Assembly: GCA_002450165.1 (NCBI GenBank)
Contig: DJYQ01000048.1
Location: forward strand, 57,653 to 121,652
DNA: 64,000 bases
From: Prevotellaceae bacterium UBA6974
GTDB taxonomy: Bacteria; Bacteroidota; Bacteroidia; Bacteroidales; Bacteroidaceae
Reading direction: 5' to 3'
The translations under genes were made by a program, and so were the position numbers. The notes beneath the pieces were generated by a model that had not been told where the DNA came from, did not search any database, and saw nothing but the letters and a program-made list of their open reading frames with translations. This document shows positions 1-8,176 of this stretch, piece after piece. Every line of letters begins with the position of its first letter. Positions within the stretch are counted from its first letter, which is position 1.

Positions 1-2
1 TT

Positions 3-956
3 GCCATACATGCGGGAGGAAACATGAGTGAGACATCAACATACTATGCCTGTATCGTCATGGATACAGCACCACAAGGTGTACGCAACTGGACATACAG
101 CGACCATGGTTCTACCCTGTGGTTCACAGAAAACCCCAATATCGAGGTCGAAGATATACTTAACTCATTCCTAAACGTAACATACAACTATTATTTCAAC
201 GGTGAGAAGAAGGGATCAGAAACAATTAAGACAAAACAGGGCAATTTCTTCCCGGAACCAACAATGCTGCCAGACTTTACTGCTTATACCTTACCCACAG
301 AGAATGTTACTGAGGACGTGACCAAGGATATCGAGATTACTCCGGCAACTCCGTTCGTAGCAACAGATGACGAGGAGAGCATCACAAACTGGTACAACAT
401 TGCAATCAAGAACACAAGCAGTTACTGGACTGTAGGTTCCGACGGCAAGACAATATCCATGACGACAAAACCTACTGACACAAACGACAATGGCAAGTGG
501 GCTTTCGTGGGAAATCCGTTTGACGGGTATTACATCTTTAGTGCGGTACAAAAAGGTGCTGTACTGACATCTGCAATTGACGTGAGCACAAATACTGGTG
601 GCAACACCCACCCTTTTGTACAGCAGTTGTCTAAAAAGACATCAAGCCAGGTAAATCATTGGATTGTTTCCAAGTCAAGCCATGCAACAGACGGTTTTTT
701 CATGGCCCAGGACGGGTATCCGAGCAGTAAGCTGAACGTACGTGACGGAAAGCTGGCGTACTGGACCGGTGGTGCCGATGCAGGCTCGACCATAACTGTA
801 ACTGAGGTTTCCGTACCTACGGGCATATCGGATATTGACTCTGACAATAATAGTACAAACAAAACAGATTGTTATGATCTGAATGGTCGTAAACAGAAAT
901 TGTCACAAAGCAAGGGCATATTTATTGTCGACGGAAAGAAATGTTATAAGAAATAA
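3..956 (+). CDS. C-terminal part of a secreted protein, 5' end outside window
   Basis: The frame is open to the left edge (Ala-Ile-His-Ala-Gly-Gly-Asn before the first Met at base 24), and the protein has no signal peptide, so this is taken as the 3' end of a longer gene. The visible part is rich in Thr, Ser, Asn and aromatic residues, with short beta-strand-like stretches (NGKWAFVGNPFDGYYIFSA) resembling the lectin-like segments of the secreted proteins at 10730 and 16452. The end, DLNGR followed by KGIFIVDGKK, matches the short C-terminal tails of many Prevotella/Bacteroides exported proteins and resembles a type IX sorting tail; that role is inference. The catalytic or binding function is unknown. 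An SD-like GGAGG before base 24 makes an internal start conceivable but unlikely. Confidence 0.7.
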   Translation, partial: AIHAGGNMSETSTYYACIVMDTAPQGVRNWTYSDHGSTLWFTENPNIEVEDILNSFLNVTYNYYFNGEKKGSETIKTKQGNFFPEPTMLPDFTAYTLPTENVTEDVTKDIEITPATPFVATDDEESITNWYNIAIKNTSSYWTVGSDGKTISMTTKPTDTNDNGKWAFVGNPFDGYYIFSAVQKGAVLTSAIDVSTNTGGNTHPFVQQLSKKTSSQVNHWIVSKSSHATDGFFMAQDGYPSSKLNVRDGKLAYWTGGADAGSTITVTEVSVPTGISDIDSDNNSTNKTDCYDLNGRKQKLSQSKGIFIVDGKKCYKK

Positions 957-999
957 ACATTAAGAGTAAAGATAGATAAATCGAAGCTCAAAAAGACAC

Positions 1000-1058
1000 A
1001 AAAATCGCGTTTTGCATTACTTTTTTCCAAGAAAAGTTGTATAAACGCGATTTTTTTT
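1000..1058 (+). terminator. Long inverted repeat with T-tract before gdhA
   Basis: Arms 1000-1012 and 1043-1055 are perfectly complementary over 13 bases (core ATCGCG/CGCGAT). They enclose a 30-base loop with a smaller stem (ACTTTT/AAAAGT), and eight T follow from 1051. This fits a terminator for the gene ending at 956. The -33 TTG of the gdhA promoter lies inside the loop, so the element may also affect gdhA transcription. Confidence 0.6.
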
Positions 1059-1068
1059 ATTACCTTTG
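1037..1068 (+). promoter_or_regulatory. gdhA promoter (Bacteroidetes type)
   Basis: TTG at 1037-1039, a 21-base spacer and TACCTTTG at 1061-1068 match the Bacteroidetes -33/-7 consensus. The ATG of gdhA is at 1156, leaving a leader of about 80 bases. Confidence 0.7.
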
Positions 1069-1155
1069 CACAAAAATAAAGCATTTGGAAAGTCAAAAGG
1101 CTTTACTGTTGACAAAATGACAATTTAATTTTCAAATAATTAACTCCGACCAACT

Positions 1156-2496
1156 ATGGACGCAAAAAAGGTATTAGAAGATTTGAAAAGACGCTTCCCC
1201 AACGAGCCAGAGTATCATCAGGCAGTTGAAGAGGTGCTGGGTACAATCGAAGAAGAGTACAACAAACACCCGGAATTCGACAAGGTAAATCTGATTGAAC
1301 GTCTGTGTATTCCTGATCGCGTTTACCAGTTCCGTGTAACATGGATGGATGACAAGGGTCAGATTCAGACAAACATGGGCTACCGCATTCAGCACAATAA
1401 TGCTATCGGCCCATACAAGGGAGGTATCCGTTTCCACAAATCCGTGAATCTGGGTATCCTGAAGTTCCTTGCCTTCGAGCAGACCTTCAAAAACTCTCTG
1501 ACAACACTTCCTATGGGTGGTGGCAAGGGCGGCTCTGACTTCAGCCCACGAGGCAAGAGCAATGCTGAGGTTATGCGTTTCTGCCAGGCATTCATGCTGG
1601 AGTTGACTCGTCACATCGGTCCCGACGTTGATGTACCTGCCGGTGACATTGGTGTAGGCGGTCGTGAGGTTGGCTACATGTTTGGTATGTATAAGAAGCT
1701 CACACGCGAATACAGCGGAGTGCTGACAGGTAAGGGCATAGAGTTCGGTGGCTCCTTGATTCGTCCCGAGGCTACCGGTTATGGTACTGTTTATTTCCTG
1801 CGAGCTATGCTAAAAACAAAGGGTGACACTATAGAAGGCAAGAAGGTACTGATTTCTGGTGCCGGTAACGTAGCTCAGTATGCTGCTGAGAAGGTATTGC
1901 AGTTAGGTGGTAAAGTAATGACCATGTCAGACTCTGACGGTTACATTTATGATCCGGACGGCATTGATCGTGAGAAACTTGACTATATCATGGAGTTGAA
2001 GAACATCTATCGTGGCCGTATCAAGGAATATATAGACAAATATCCTACAGCCAAGTATGTAGGTGATGGTGCTAAGCCATGGTTCGAAAAGGCTGACGTT
2101 GCCCTACCATGTGCCACACAGAACGAGTTGAACGAAGAACAAGCAAAAGCATTGGTTGCCAACGGAGTTATTGCTGTTGCCGAAGGTGCCAACATGCCTA
2201 CTACCCCAGAGGCTATCAAGGTATTCCAAGAAGCAAGGATCTTGTATTCTCCAGGTAAAGCATCTAATGCGGGTGGCGTTTCGGTATCAGGACTGGAGAT
2301 GTCACAAAATTCCGAGCGTCTCTCATGGAGTGCCGAGAAAGTTGATGCCAAACTCCTATGGATTATGGAAAATATCCACGAGAACTGCGTCAAGTATGGC
2401 AAGCAGCCAGATGGTTATGTAAACTATGTGAAGGGTGCAAACGTTGCAGGATTCATGAAGGTTGCAAAAGCAATGATGGCACAAGGTATCATGTAA
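1156..2496 (+). CDS. gdhA: NADP-type glutamate dehydrogenase
   Basis: Reductive amination of 2-oxoglutarate to glutamate with NAD(P)H in the cytoplasm, a main ammonia-assimilation step. The 446 residues fit the hexameric small-subunit family. The substrate loop PMGGGKGG is at about 119-126 with Lys124, PAGDIGVGGREVG is at about 161-173, and a Rossmann motif SGAGNVAQYAAEKV lies near residue 235. The gene is monocistronic between its own promoter and a strong hairpin. NADP preference is inferred from overall similarity to the 446-residue Bacteroides enzymes and is not read from a single residue. Confidence 0.96.
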   Translation: MDAKKVLEDLKRRFPNEPEYHQAVEEVLGTIEEEYNKHPEFDKVNLIERLCIPDRVYQFRVTWMDDKGQIQTNMGYRIQHNNAIGPYKGGIRFHKSVNLGILKFLAFEQTFKNSLTTLPMGGGKGGSDFSPRGKSNAEVMRFCQAFMLELTRHIGPDVDVPAGDIGVGGREVGYMFGMYKKLTREYSGVLTGKGIEFGGSLIRPEATGYGTVYFLRAMLKTKGDTIEGKKVLISGAGNVAQYAAEKVLQLGGKVMTMSDSDGYIYDPDGIDREKLDYIMELKNIYRGRIKEYIDKYPTAKYVGDGAKPWFEKADVALPCATQNELNEEQAKALVANGVIAVAEGANMPTTPEAIKVFQEARILYSPGKASNAGGVSVSGLEMSQNSERLSWSAEKVDAKLLWIMENIHENCVKYGKQPDGYVNYVKGANVAGFMKVAKAMMAQGIM

Positions 2497-2521
2497 TACA
2501 CCACCCGTCATTGATGACTAT

Positions 2522-2570
2522 AAAAAAACTCTCCCCATTCTTTCCATAAAGGATTGAATGGGGAGAATTT
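2522..2570. terminator. Bidirectional terminator between gdhA and tRNA-Arg
   Basis: A 10-base stem, 2531-2540 (CTCCCCATTC) with 2556-2565 (GAATGGGGAG), is flanked by seven A at 2522-2528 and AATTTT at 2566-2570. On the minus strand the A-run becomes a seven-U tail, so it ends the DPP-IV/tRNA transcript well. It also serves gdhA from the other side. Confidence 0.8.
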
Positions 2571-2572
2571 TG

Positions 2573-2646
2573 TGACCCCGGCGGGACTCTAACCCGCGAC
2601 ACTCAGAACCGGAATCTGATGCTCTATACAACTGAGCTACGGGGCC
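2573..2646 (-). tRNA. tRNA-Arg (anticodon CCG)
   Basis: Folded by hand on the minus strand. The acceptor stem is GGCCCCG/CGGGGTC with one G-U pair, the D stem GCTC/GAGC, the anticodon stem TCAGA/TCTGA with loop TTCCGGT (anticodon CCG, reads CGG), the T stem GCGGG/CCCGC, and the discriminator A. CCA is not encoded. The T loop is TTAGAGT, with A where C56 is nearly universal. The D loop has G18 followed by T at position 19, so the usual G19-C56 tertiary pair appears to be replaced by U19-A56. It starts only five bases after the DPP-IV stop codon on the same strand. Confidence 0.95.
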
Positions 2647-2651
2647 TGAAT

Positions 2652-4844
2652 TTACATATTGCTCTTAAAATGGTTTATTATCTGGCGAAACAGGTGATTA
2701 CGAGTATTACCACCAAATATACTATGATTACGATTGGTGTATGTCAGTTGCCGGAAATCCTTGTCAGCCTGTACCAAAGCCTCGGTATATTCAGCCACAT
2801 TTCGGAAATGCACATTGTCGTCAGCCAGGCCGTGACAGATAAGCAAGCTACCATGTAACTGCGATGCACGCGTCATTGGCGAAATATCATATCCCGACTC
2901 ATTTTCTTTTGGCGTACGCATATAACGCTCTGTATATACCGTATCATAGTAGCGCCATGATGTAGGAGGAGCTACAGCTACACCGGCATAAAATACAGGG
3001 CGTCCATCACTCATGCTCATCAATGTATTGAAACCACCAAAACTCCATCCCCATATACCAATCCTATCCTTATCTACGTATGGCTGTTGACCTAACCATA
3101 TTGCAGCCTCCACCTGATCATGGCTTTCCAACTGCCCAAGCTTCAGATAAGTCTGCTTTTCAAAAGCTGCACCACGTCCACCTGTACCACGTCCGTCAAC
3201 GATAACACTGATGAAACCCTCCTGAGCCATGTATCGCTCCAATAATGCCGCGCTACAATTTCCTGCATACCACGAGTCAGTTACCATTTGGGAACCAGGG
3301 CCACTGTACTGGAACATGATTACGGGATATTTCCTTGACGAGTCGAAATTGACAGGCTTTATCATAATTCCATTCAACTCTACGCCATCGGCAGTAGTGA
3401 ATTTGAAAAACTCAGGCTTTGCCAGATTCAAACGTTCAATCTTATCTGCCAAAGATCTGTTATTTTCAAGCGTGACCAATGTCCTGCTGTCACTTCTGAG
3501 AGAATATACAGGGGGTGTTTCCAAACTCATGTGTGTCAGCATATAATACTTGAAGTCTTCGCTAAAGATAGCACTGTTCTGCCCTTTCTCCGTTGTCAGA
3601 CGAGTAACCTTGCCCTTGGTATCACACTTGAATATCGCAGTGCGCATAGGGCAATCATCTATTGCCTGGTAATAAAACGTACCGGTTGACGGATTGTATC
3701 CGTAAAACTCCGTTATGATATCCGTCCCACGCCCAACTTCGCACTTTTGTGTACCGTTCAGGTCATACATGTAGAGATGAGCATACCCCGAACGCTCGCT
3801 TTGGATGACAAATCCGCCAGGAACTGTCCTGAACATAGTATAAGCTGTTTCCGCAACGTAAGGTTTTACCTCGTCGCGCAGAACCAGACGACACTCGGTA
3901 CTGCGAGGATTGCAGCAATAAACCTCCAAACGGTCTTGGTGGCGGTTTTGTGTCATTACCAATAGTTTATCCGGATTATCCGAGAAAGCAATACGTGGAA
4001 TATATCCATCGGAATCCAGAGGAAGTTTCATCTGACGCACTACACGGCTCTTCAGTTCATAAGTATGAACCGTTACAGTACTGTTTGCTGTACCTGGAAC
4101 CGGATACTTATACTCATAACTGCCCGGATACAATGAATACTCTTCCATGGCAGGTTTCATTCCCTTGTACATAGGGAAAGAAAACATCTGCACCTTGCTT
4201 TCGTCATATCGTATCCATGCAATCATAGTGCCGTCTGCATTGAAGTCAAAACTGCGGTTCGTTACGAACTCTTCCTCGTAAACCCAGTCCGGCTTGCCAT
4301 TGATGATTTCGTTAAACTTGCCATCCTTGGTTATCTGCGTCTCAGCATTGTTGTAGCGCAAACGGACCAGAAAGATGTTACCGTCACGGACGAATGCAAC
4401 CATATTGCCGTCACGGCTCCACAATGGACATTCCTGTGGACCGCCGTCACTAAGCGCCTCAATGCTGCGGTTCTGCACATTATAGATATAATAGACAGCA
4501 GTATGACTGCGACGGTAGATAGGTTGTGTCTGTGTCCGCAACAGAATATCCTTACCAGTCGGAGACATTATATAGCCATCAATCTGCTTTAACTTTATCT
4601 TTCCTGTTGTATTGTCTGCATCAAACAGCACACTGACCTCCTTACCTGTCTGGAAACTGCTCAGGACAATACGCTTACCATCCTTTATCTGACCATAGTT
4701 CTGACCATCGGTCATAGGCGTTACGCCCCAAACACCATTGGCAGAAAAACTACCGTCCGTAATAGAACGGAGCGTCAGGGGTTGAGCATTCATAAACATA
4801 GTCAATACAACCGCAAATAGGCAAAGTATTGTTCTCTTATTCAT
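2652..4844 (-). CDS. Dipeptidyl peptidase IV (S9B family)
   Basis: Periplasmic or surface serine peptidase that removes X-Pro/X-Ala dipeptides from peptides. The start at 4844 gives MNKRTILCLF..., a normal signal peptide ending near Ala-Gln; upstream in-frame Met codons would put hydrophobic junk before it. The 730 residues fit the family: a beta-propeller first, with the Glu-Glu motif DWVYEEEF that binds the substrate amino group, then an alpha/beta-hydrolase with GWSFGG (Ser about 601), the Asp in GLADDNVHF and the His in NRNHSIFGG (about 707). The GWSFGG form, where many family members have Tyr, is a minor variant. A TATCTTTG box lies just upstream, and tRNA-Arg follows on the same transcript. 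Confidence 0.94.
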   Translation of the reverse strand: MNKRTILCLFAVVLTMFMNAQPLTLRSITDGSFSANGVWGVTPMTDGQNYGQIKDGKRIVLSSFQTGKEVSVLFDADNTTGKIKLKQIDGYIMSPTGKDILLRTQTQPIYRRSHTAVYYIYNVQNRSIEALSDGGPQECPLWSRDGNMVAFVRDGNIFLVRLRYNNAETQITKDGKFNEIINGKPDWVYEEEFVTNRSFDFNADGTMIAWIRYDESKVQMFSFPMYKGMKPAMEEYSLYPGSYEYKYPVPGTANSTVTVHTYELKSRVVRQMKLPLDSDGYIPRIAFSDNPDKLLVMTQNRHQDRLEVYCCNPRSTECRLVLRDEVKPYVAETAYTMFRTVPGGFVIQSERSGYAHLYMYDLNGTQKCEVGRGTDIITEFYGYNPSTGTFYYQAIDDCPMRTAIFKCDTKGKVTRLTTEKGQNSAIFSEDFKYYMLTHMSLETPPVYSLRSDSRTLVTLENNRSLADKIERLNLAKPEFFKFTTADGVELNGIMIKPVNFDSSRKYPVIMFQYSGPGSQMVTDSWYAGNCSAALLERYMAQEGFISVIVDGRGTGGRGAAFEKQTYLKLGQLESHDQVEAAIWLGQQPYVDKDRIGIWGWSFGGFNTLMSMSDGRPVFYAGVAVAPPTSWRYYDTVYTERYMRTPKENESGYDISPMTRASQLHGSLLICHGLADDNVHFRNVAEYTEALVQADKDFRQLTYTNRNHSIFGGNTRNHLFRQIINHFKSNM

Positions 4845-4865
4845 ACGTACTGAAATCATCGGTTG

Positions 4866-4873
4866 CAAAGATA
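4866..4873 (-). promoter_or_regulatory. -7 box for the DPP-IV gene
   Basis: The minus strand reads TATCTTTG, ending 22 bases before the ATG at 4844. No clear -33 TTG at the right spacing was seen. Confidence 0.55.
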
Positions 4874-4926
4874 AGAAAAAAAAGTAAATTATGATTAAAG
4901 CACACCGCATATTTGCATTTTTTTAA

Positions 4927-4934
4927 TACCTTTG
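4927..4934 (+). promoter_or_regulatory. -7 box for the GH20 gene at 4985
   Basis: TACCTTTG, about 50 bases before the ATG at 4985. It faces away from the DPP-IV promoter, so the 4845-4984 gap is a divergent control region. Confidence 0.55.
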
Positions 4935-4984
4935 CGACTGATGGAAACATAATAACAGACCACAAAACAATTCAATCAACATTT

Positions 4985-6460
4985 ATGAAAAGCAGAATAC
5001 TTGCACTTTTGGCTGCAGCAACACTGACAGTCTGCAGCATTGCCAAGGTTGACTACCAGGTAGTCCCCCTACCACAAAGTATCAAGATGGAAAAGAGTGG
5101 AAAACACCTGCTGTGGAAGACAGACCGACAACCAAAGACTGTCATTGATCTCAATAGCGACAATCCCGAGGCATACCGCATTGTCGTTGACACCAAAGGC
5201 GTAACAATTCACGGAGCCAGTGATGCTGGAGTGTTCCACGGACAACAGACGTTTCTGAAATCCATAGCCTTGGAAGAGGGAACAGAAATCTCCCTGCCAT
5301 GCGCAATAATAGAGGGTGCTCCACGTTTCCAATATCGCGGAGCACATCTGGATGTTGCACGCCACTTTATACCTACTGACTTCATCTATAAATACATTGA
5401 TATAATGGCCCTGCATGGCCTGAATGAGTTTCACCTGCATCTGACCGACGACCAGGGTTGGCGATTCGAGGTAAAGAGCATGCCCGAACTGGCTCTGAAG
5501 GGACAGTTCCGCCCCAACACCATTATTGGAAATAACTGCGGAATCTACGATGACAGCCCCGAGCAGGGTTACTATACGCAAGAGGAACTGCGCCGCATTG
5601 TTAAATATGCAGCAGAACGCTACATCAACATCATTCCCGAGATTGACCTGCCAGGCCATATGGTTGCCGCCCTCAGCGTGTATCCAAACCTGGGCTGTAC
5701 AGGTGGTCCTTATAACGTATGGACCAAATGGGGTGTCAGCCCGGACGTCCTGTGTGCAGGCAATCCAGACGTGTTGCCTTTCCTAAAGAAGATTCTGAGC
5801 GAATTATGCGATGTATTCCCATCCAAGATTATCCACATCGGTGGTGACGAGAGTCCGCGCGACCGCTGGAAAGCATGTCCCAAGTGTCAGGCGAAGATGA
5901 AAGAACTGGGGCTTACCAAGGAAGCAGGCTTGCAGACATATATAAACAAGGAACTGGACAAATTCCTGACAGAGCGCGGCCGTATCCTCATGGGATGGGA
6001 CGAGACACTGGAAGGGGGACTGAGCGAAAATGCAATGGTAATGTCGTGGAGAGGAGTAAACGGTGGTATTGCCAGCGCACGCCAGCATCACCGTGCCGTA
6101 ATGACCCCAAGCGGTTGGTGTTATTTCGACCACTATCAGCTACAGGACAAGAACAAGCAGCCATTGGCTATCGGAGGCTATACACCTGTCAGCAAGGTCT
6201 ATGCATACGAACCGGTACCGAAGGAACTGACTGCCGAGGAACAGAAATATATCATAGGCGTACAATGCAATTTATGGACCGAATATATCGTAAGCCCCGA
6301 GCACGTTCAGTACATGCTGCTTCCACGCCTCACTGCACTGAGCGAAATTCAGTGGTTAGAGCCTGAGAAGAAAGATTATGAGGACTTCAAGAAGCGTCTG
6401 GCAACAATGCAGAAGATATACGACAAACTGGGATATAAATACTGCCGTCGTTACGAATAA
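4985..6460 (+). CDS. Beta-N-acetylhexosaminidase, GH20
   Basis: Exo-glycosidase that releases terminal beta-linked GlcNAc or GalNAc by substrate-assisted catalysis. The start at 4985 (MKSRILALLAAATLTVCS) gives a clear signal peptide; the longer frame from 4913 lacks one and would overlap the promoter. An N-terminal GH20b-like domain (about 25-130) precedes the TIM barrel, which carries HLHLTDDQGWR, the PEIDLPGH strand and the catalytic pair in HIGGDESP (Asp288-Glu289). The 491 residues are compact, without the lectin-like additions of the 16452 paralogue. An ABC importer begins 17 bases after the stop codon and is probably co-transcribed, though the importer type argues against sugar uptake. 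Confidence 0.93.
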   Translation: MKSRILALLAAATLTVCSIAKVDYQVVPLPQSIKMEKSGKHLLWKTDRQPKTVIDLNSDNPEAYRIVVDTKGVTIHGASDAGVFHGQQTFLKSIALEEGTEISLPCAIIEGAPRFQYRGAHLDVARHFIPTDFIYKYIDIMALHGLNEFHLHLTDDQGWRFEVKSMPELALKGQFRPNTIIGNNCGIYDDSPEQGYYTQEELRRIVKYAAERYINIIPEIDLPGHMVAALSVYPNLGCTGGPYNVWTKWGVSPDVLCAGNPDVLPFLKKILSELCDVFPSKIIHIGGDESPRDRWKACPKCQAKMKELGLTKEAGLQTYINKELDKFLTERGRILMGWDETLEGGLSENAMVMSWRGVNGGIASARQHHRAVMTPSGWCYFDHYQLQDKNKQPLAIGGYTPVSKVYAYEPVPKELTAEEQKYIIGVQCNLWTEYIVSPEHVQYMLLPRLTALSEIQWLEPEKKDYEDFKKRLATMQKIYDKLGYKYCRRYE

Positions 6461-6477
6461 GACACACAGGACTCATA

Positions 6478-7176
6478 ATGAACCTGATATTGGACAATCT
6501 CACTACGGGTTACGGACATAAAACAGTATCATGCGGCCTGAATGCCATTTTGCAGGAAGGCCGCCTTACTTGCCTATTAGGTCCTAACGGCTCTGGCAAA
6601 AGCACCCTGCTGAGGACAATATCCGGAGCACAGCGTCCCCTTTCCGGTTCCGTTACAAAGACCGACAGCCATACTCTCAGCATCGTACTCACCAGCCGTA
6701 TTGACGTAGCACAGTTGCACGCATGGGACGTCGTCGCAATGGGACGACATCCATATACAGGGTATTTCGGCAAACTGACGGCACTGGACGACGAGATTAT
6801 TCTGGAAGCCATGCAAACTACCGGAACGCTGGATTTACGTAATCGCAACATGACATCACTTAGTGACGGCGAAGCACAAAAAGTAATGATTGCCAAGGCT
6901 CTGGCACAGCAGACCCCAGTCATACTGCTGGACGAACCGTCTGCCTTCCTGGACTTTCCCAGCAAGGTCAGCCTTATGCTGATGATGCGCAACCTGGCCC
7001 ACAATCATGGTAAGACCATACTGCTCTCAACTCACGACGTATCACTTGCACTGAAAACAGCTGATACCCTGTGGTTGATGAATACGGACGGAACCATGCA
7101 CACAGGCACGGCACAGCAACTCAGCTCCACCGGTGACATTGCCACGTTCCTGGGTGACAGCGCACAATATCTATGA
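6478..7176 (+). CDS. ABC transporter ATPase, iron-chelate/cobalamin type
   Basis: Cytoplasmic ATPase of a FecE/BtuD/FepC-type importer. Over 232 residues it shows Walker A GPNGSGKST (about 35-43), the signature LSDGE in place of the usual LSGGE, Walker B VILLDEPSAFLD and the switch His in LLSTHD. Its last four bases overlap the start of the permease gene, so the two are translationally coupled. The matching binding lipoprotein is probably the convergent gene at 8177-9250. The substrate (siderophore, heme or cobalamin) cannot be read from the sequence. Confidence 0.9.
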   Translation: MNLILDNLTTGYGHKTVSCGLNAILQEGRLTCLLGPNGSGKSTLLRTISGAQRPLSGSVTKTDSHTLSIVLTSRIDVAQLHAWDVVAMGRHPYTGYFGKLTALDDEIILEAMQTTGTLDLRNRNMTSLSDGEAQKVMIAKALAQQTPVILLDEPSAFLDFPSKVSLMLMMRNLAHNHGKTILLSTHDVSLALKTADTLWLMNTDGTMHTGTAQQLSSTGDIATFLGDSAQYL

Positions 7177-8174
7177 AACAGTTTCTGCTCACCATATTGC
7201 TCATTGTATTATGCCTCACTAATATCTTTACAGGCTCTGTGGATATTCCGTTCACAGAAACCCTGCATATATTGTCAGGCCAGGATAACGGTATAAACCC
7301 ATCATGGTCGTATATCATCCTGCAAAGCCGCCTGCCACAGATGCTGACAGCATTGCTATGTGGTGCAGGACTGGCCACAGCAGGACTTCTGCTACAGACA
7401 GCATTCCTGAATCCCCTGGCCGGCCCGTCAATTCTGGGTATCGACAGCGGAGCCAATATGGCAGTCGCAATTGTCATGATGCTTGCAGGAGGAACAATCA
7501 CAATGATGGGAACCACACTGGGCGGTTATTTTCTGGTCATCCTCGCAGCAATGACAGGTGCAATGGTCATTATGGCCATCATAGCTTCGCTGTCAACACT
7601 GCTCAAGAATCCTGTCATGCTGCTTGTCACAGGTGTAATGATATCATATATCACCAGCAGTTTTATCTCCCTACTGCAATTCCATACGACTGAACATGGT
7701 CTGCAAGCCTTTACCTTCTGGGGAATGGGCGGTTTCACTGGCGTCACATTGGAACGCCTCCCTGTCTTCGCCGGTCTGATGTCCGTGTGCCTTGTACTAT
7801 CCATCCTACACATCAAACCACTGGATGCAATACTCCTGGGAGACGCATACGCACAGAATCTGGGGATAAACACTCAGCACATGAACCGCAGGCTCTTCCT
7901 GATAGCAGGACTAATTACGGCAACATCCACGGCATTCTGCGGTCCCATATCATTTGTCGGACTTGCCACGCCACACATTTCGCGCATGCTATGCCGCACC
8001 GCAACGCACCGCACGCTGATACCAACCACCATGCTGCTTGGGGCATGCATCTGCCTATTGTGCAACCAGCTATGCACATTGCCATCATCTACAACCCTGC
8101 CCATCAACACCATCACACCACTATTCGGTGTACCTGTTATATTATGGGTGATACTGAAAGGGAACAGAGAGTAA
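7173..8174 (+). CDS. FecCD-family ABC permease
   Basis: Inner-membrane subunit of the importer: 333 residues made mostly of hydrophobic helices (about ten), with the family stretches SRLPQMLTALLCGAGLATAG and NPLAGPSILGIDSGA near residues 50-95 and GPISFVGLATPHISR near 250. It overlaps the ATPase gene by four bases. Its stop codon lies two bases from the end of the convergent binding-protein gene, so all three importer parts are packed together although transcribed from two sides. Confidence 0.92.
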   Translation: MKQFLLTILLIVLCLTNIFTGSVDIPFTETLHILSGQDNGINPSWSYIILQSRLPQMLTALLCGAGLATAGLLLQTAFLNPLAGPSILGIDSGANMAVAIVMMLAGGTITMMGTTLGGYFLVILAAMTGAMVIMAIIASLSTLLKNPVMLLVTGVMISYITSSFISLLQFHTTEHGLQAFTFWGMGGFTGVTLERLPVFAGLMSVCLVLSILHIKPLDAILLGDAYAQNLGINTQHMNRRLFLIAGLITATSTAFCGPISFVGLATPHISRMLCRTATHRTLIPTTMLLGACICLLCNQLCTLPSSTTLPINTITPLFGVPVILWVILKGNRE

Positions 8175-8176
8175 AG

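Noticed and set aside
4845..4910. N-terminal extension of DPP-IV up to 4910
   Set aside because: It would place 22 residues before a normal signal peptide and overlap the -7 box; the start at 4844 explains both.
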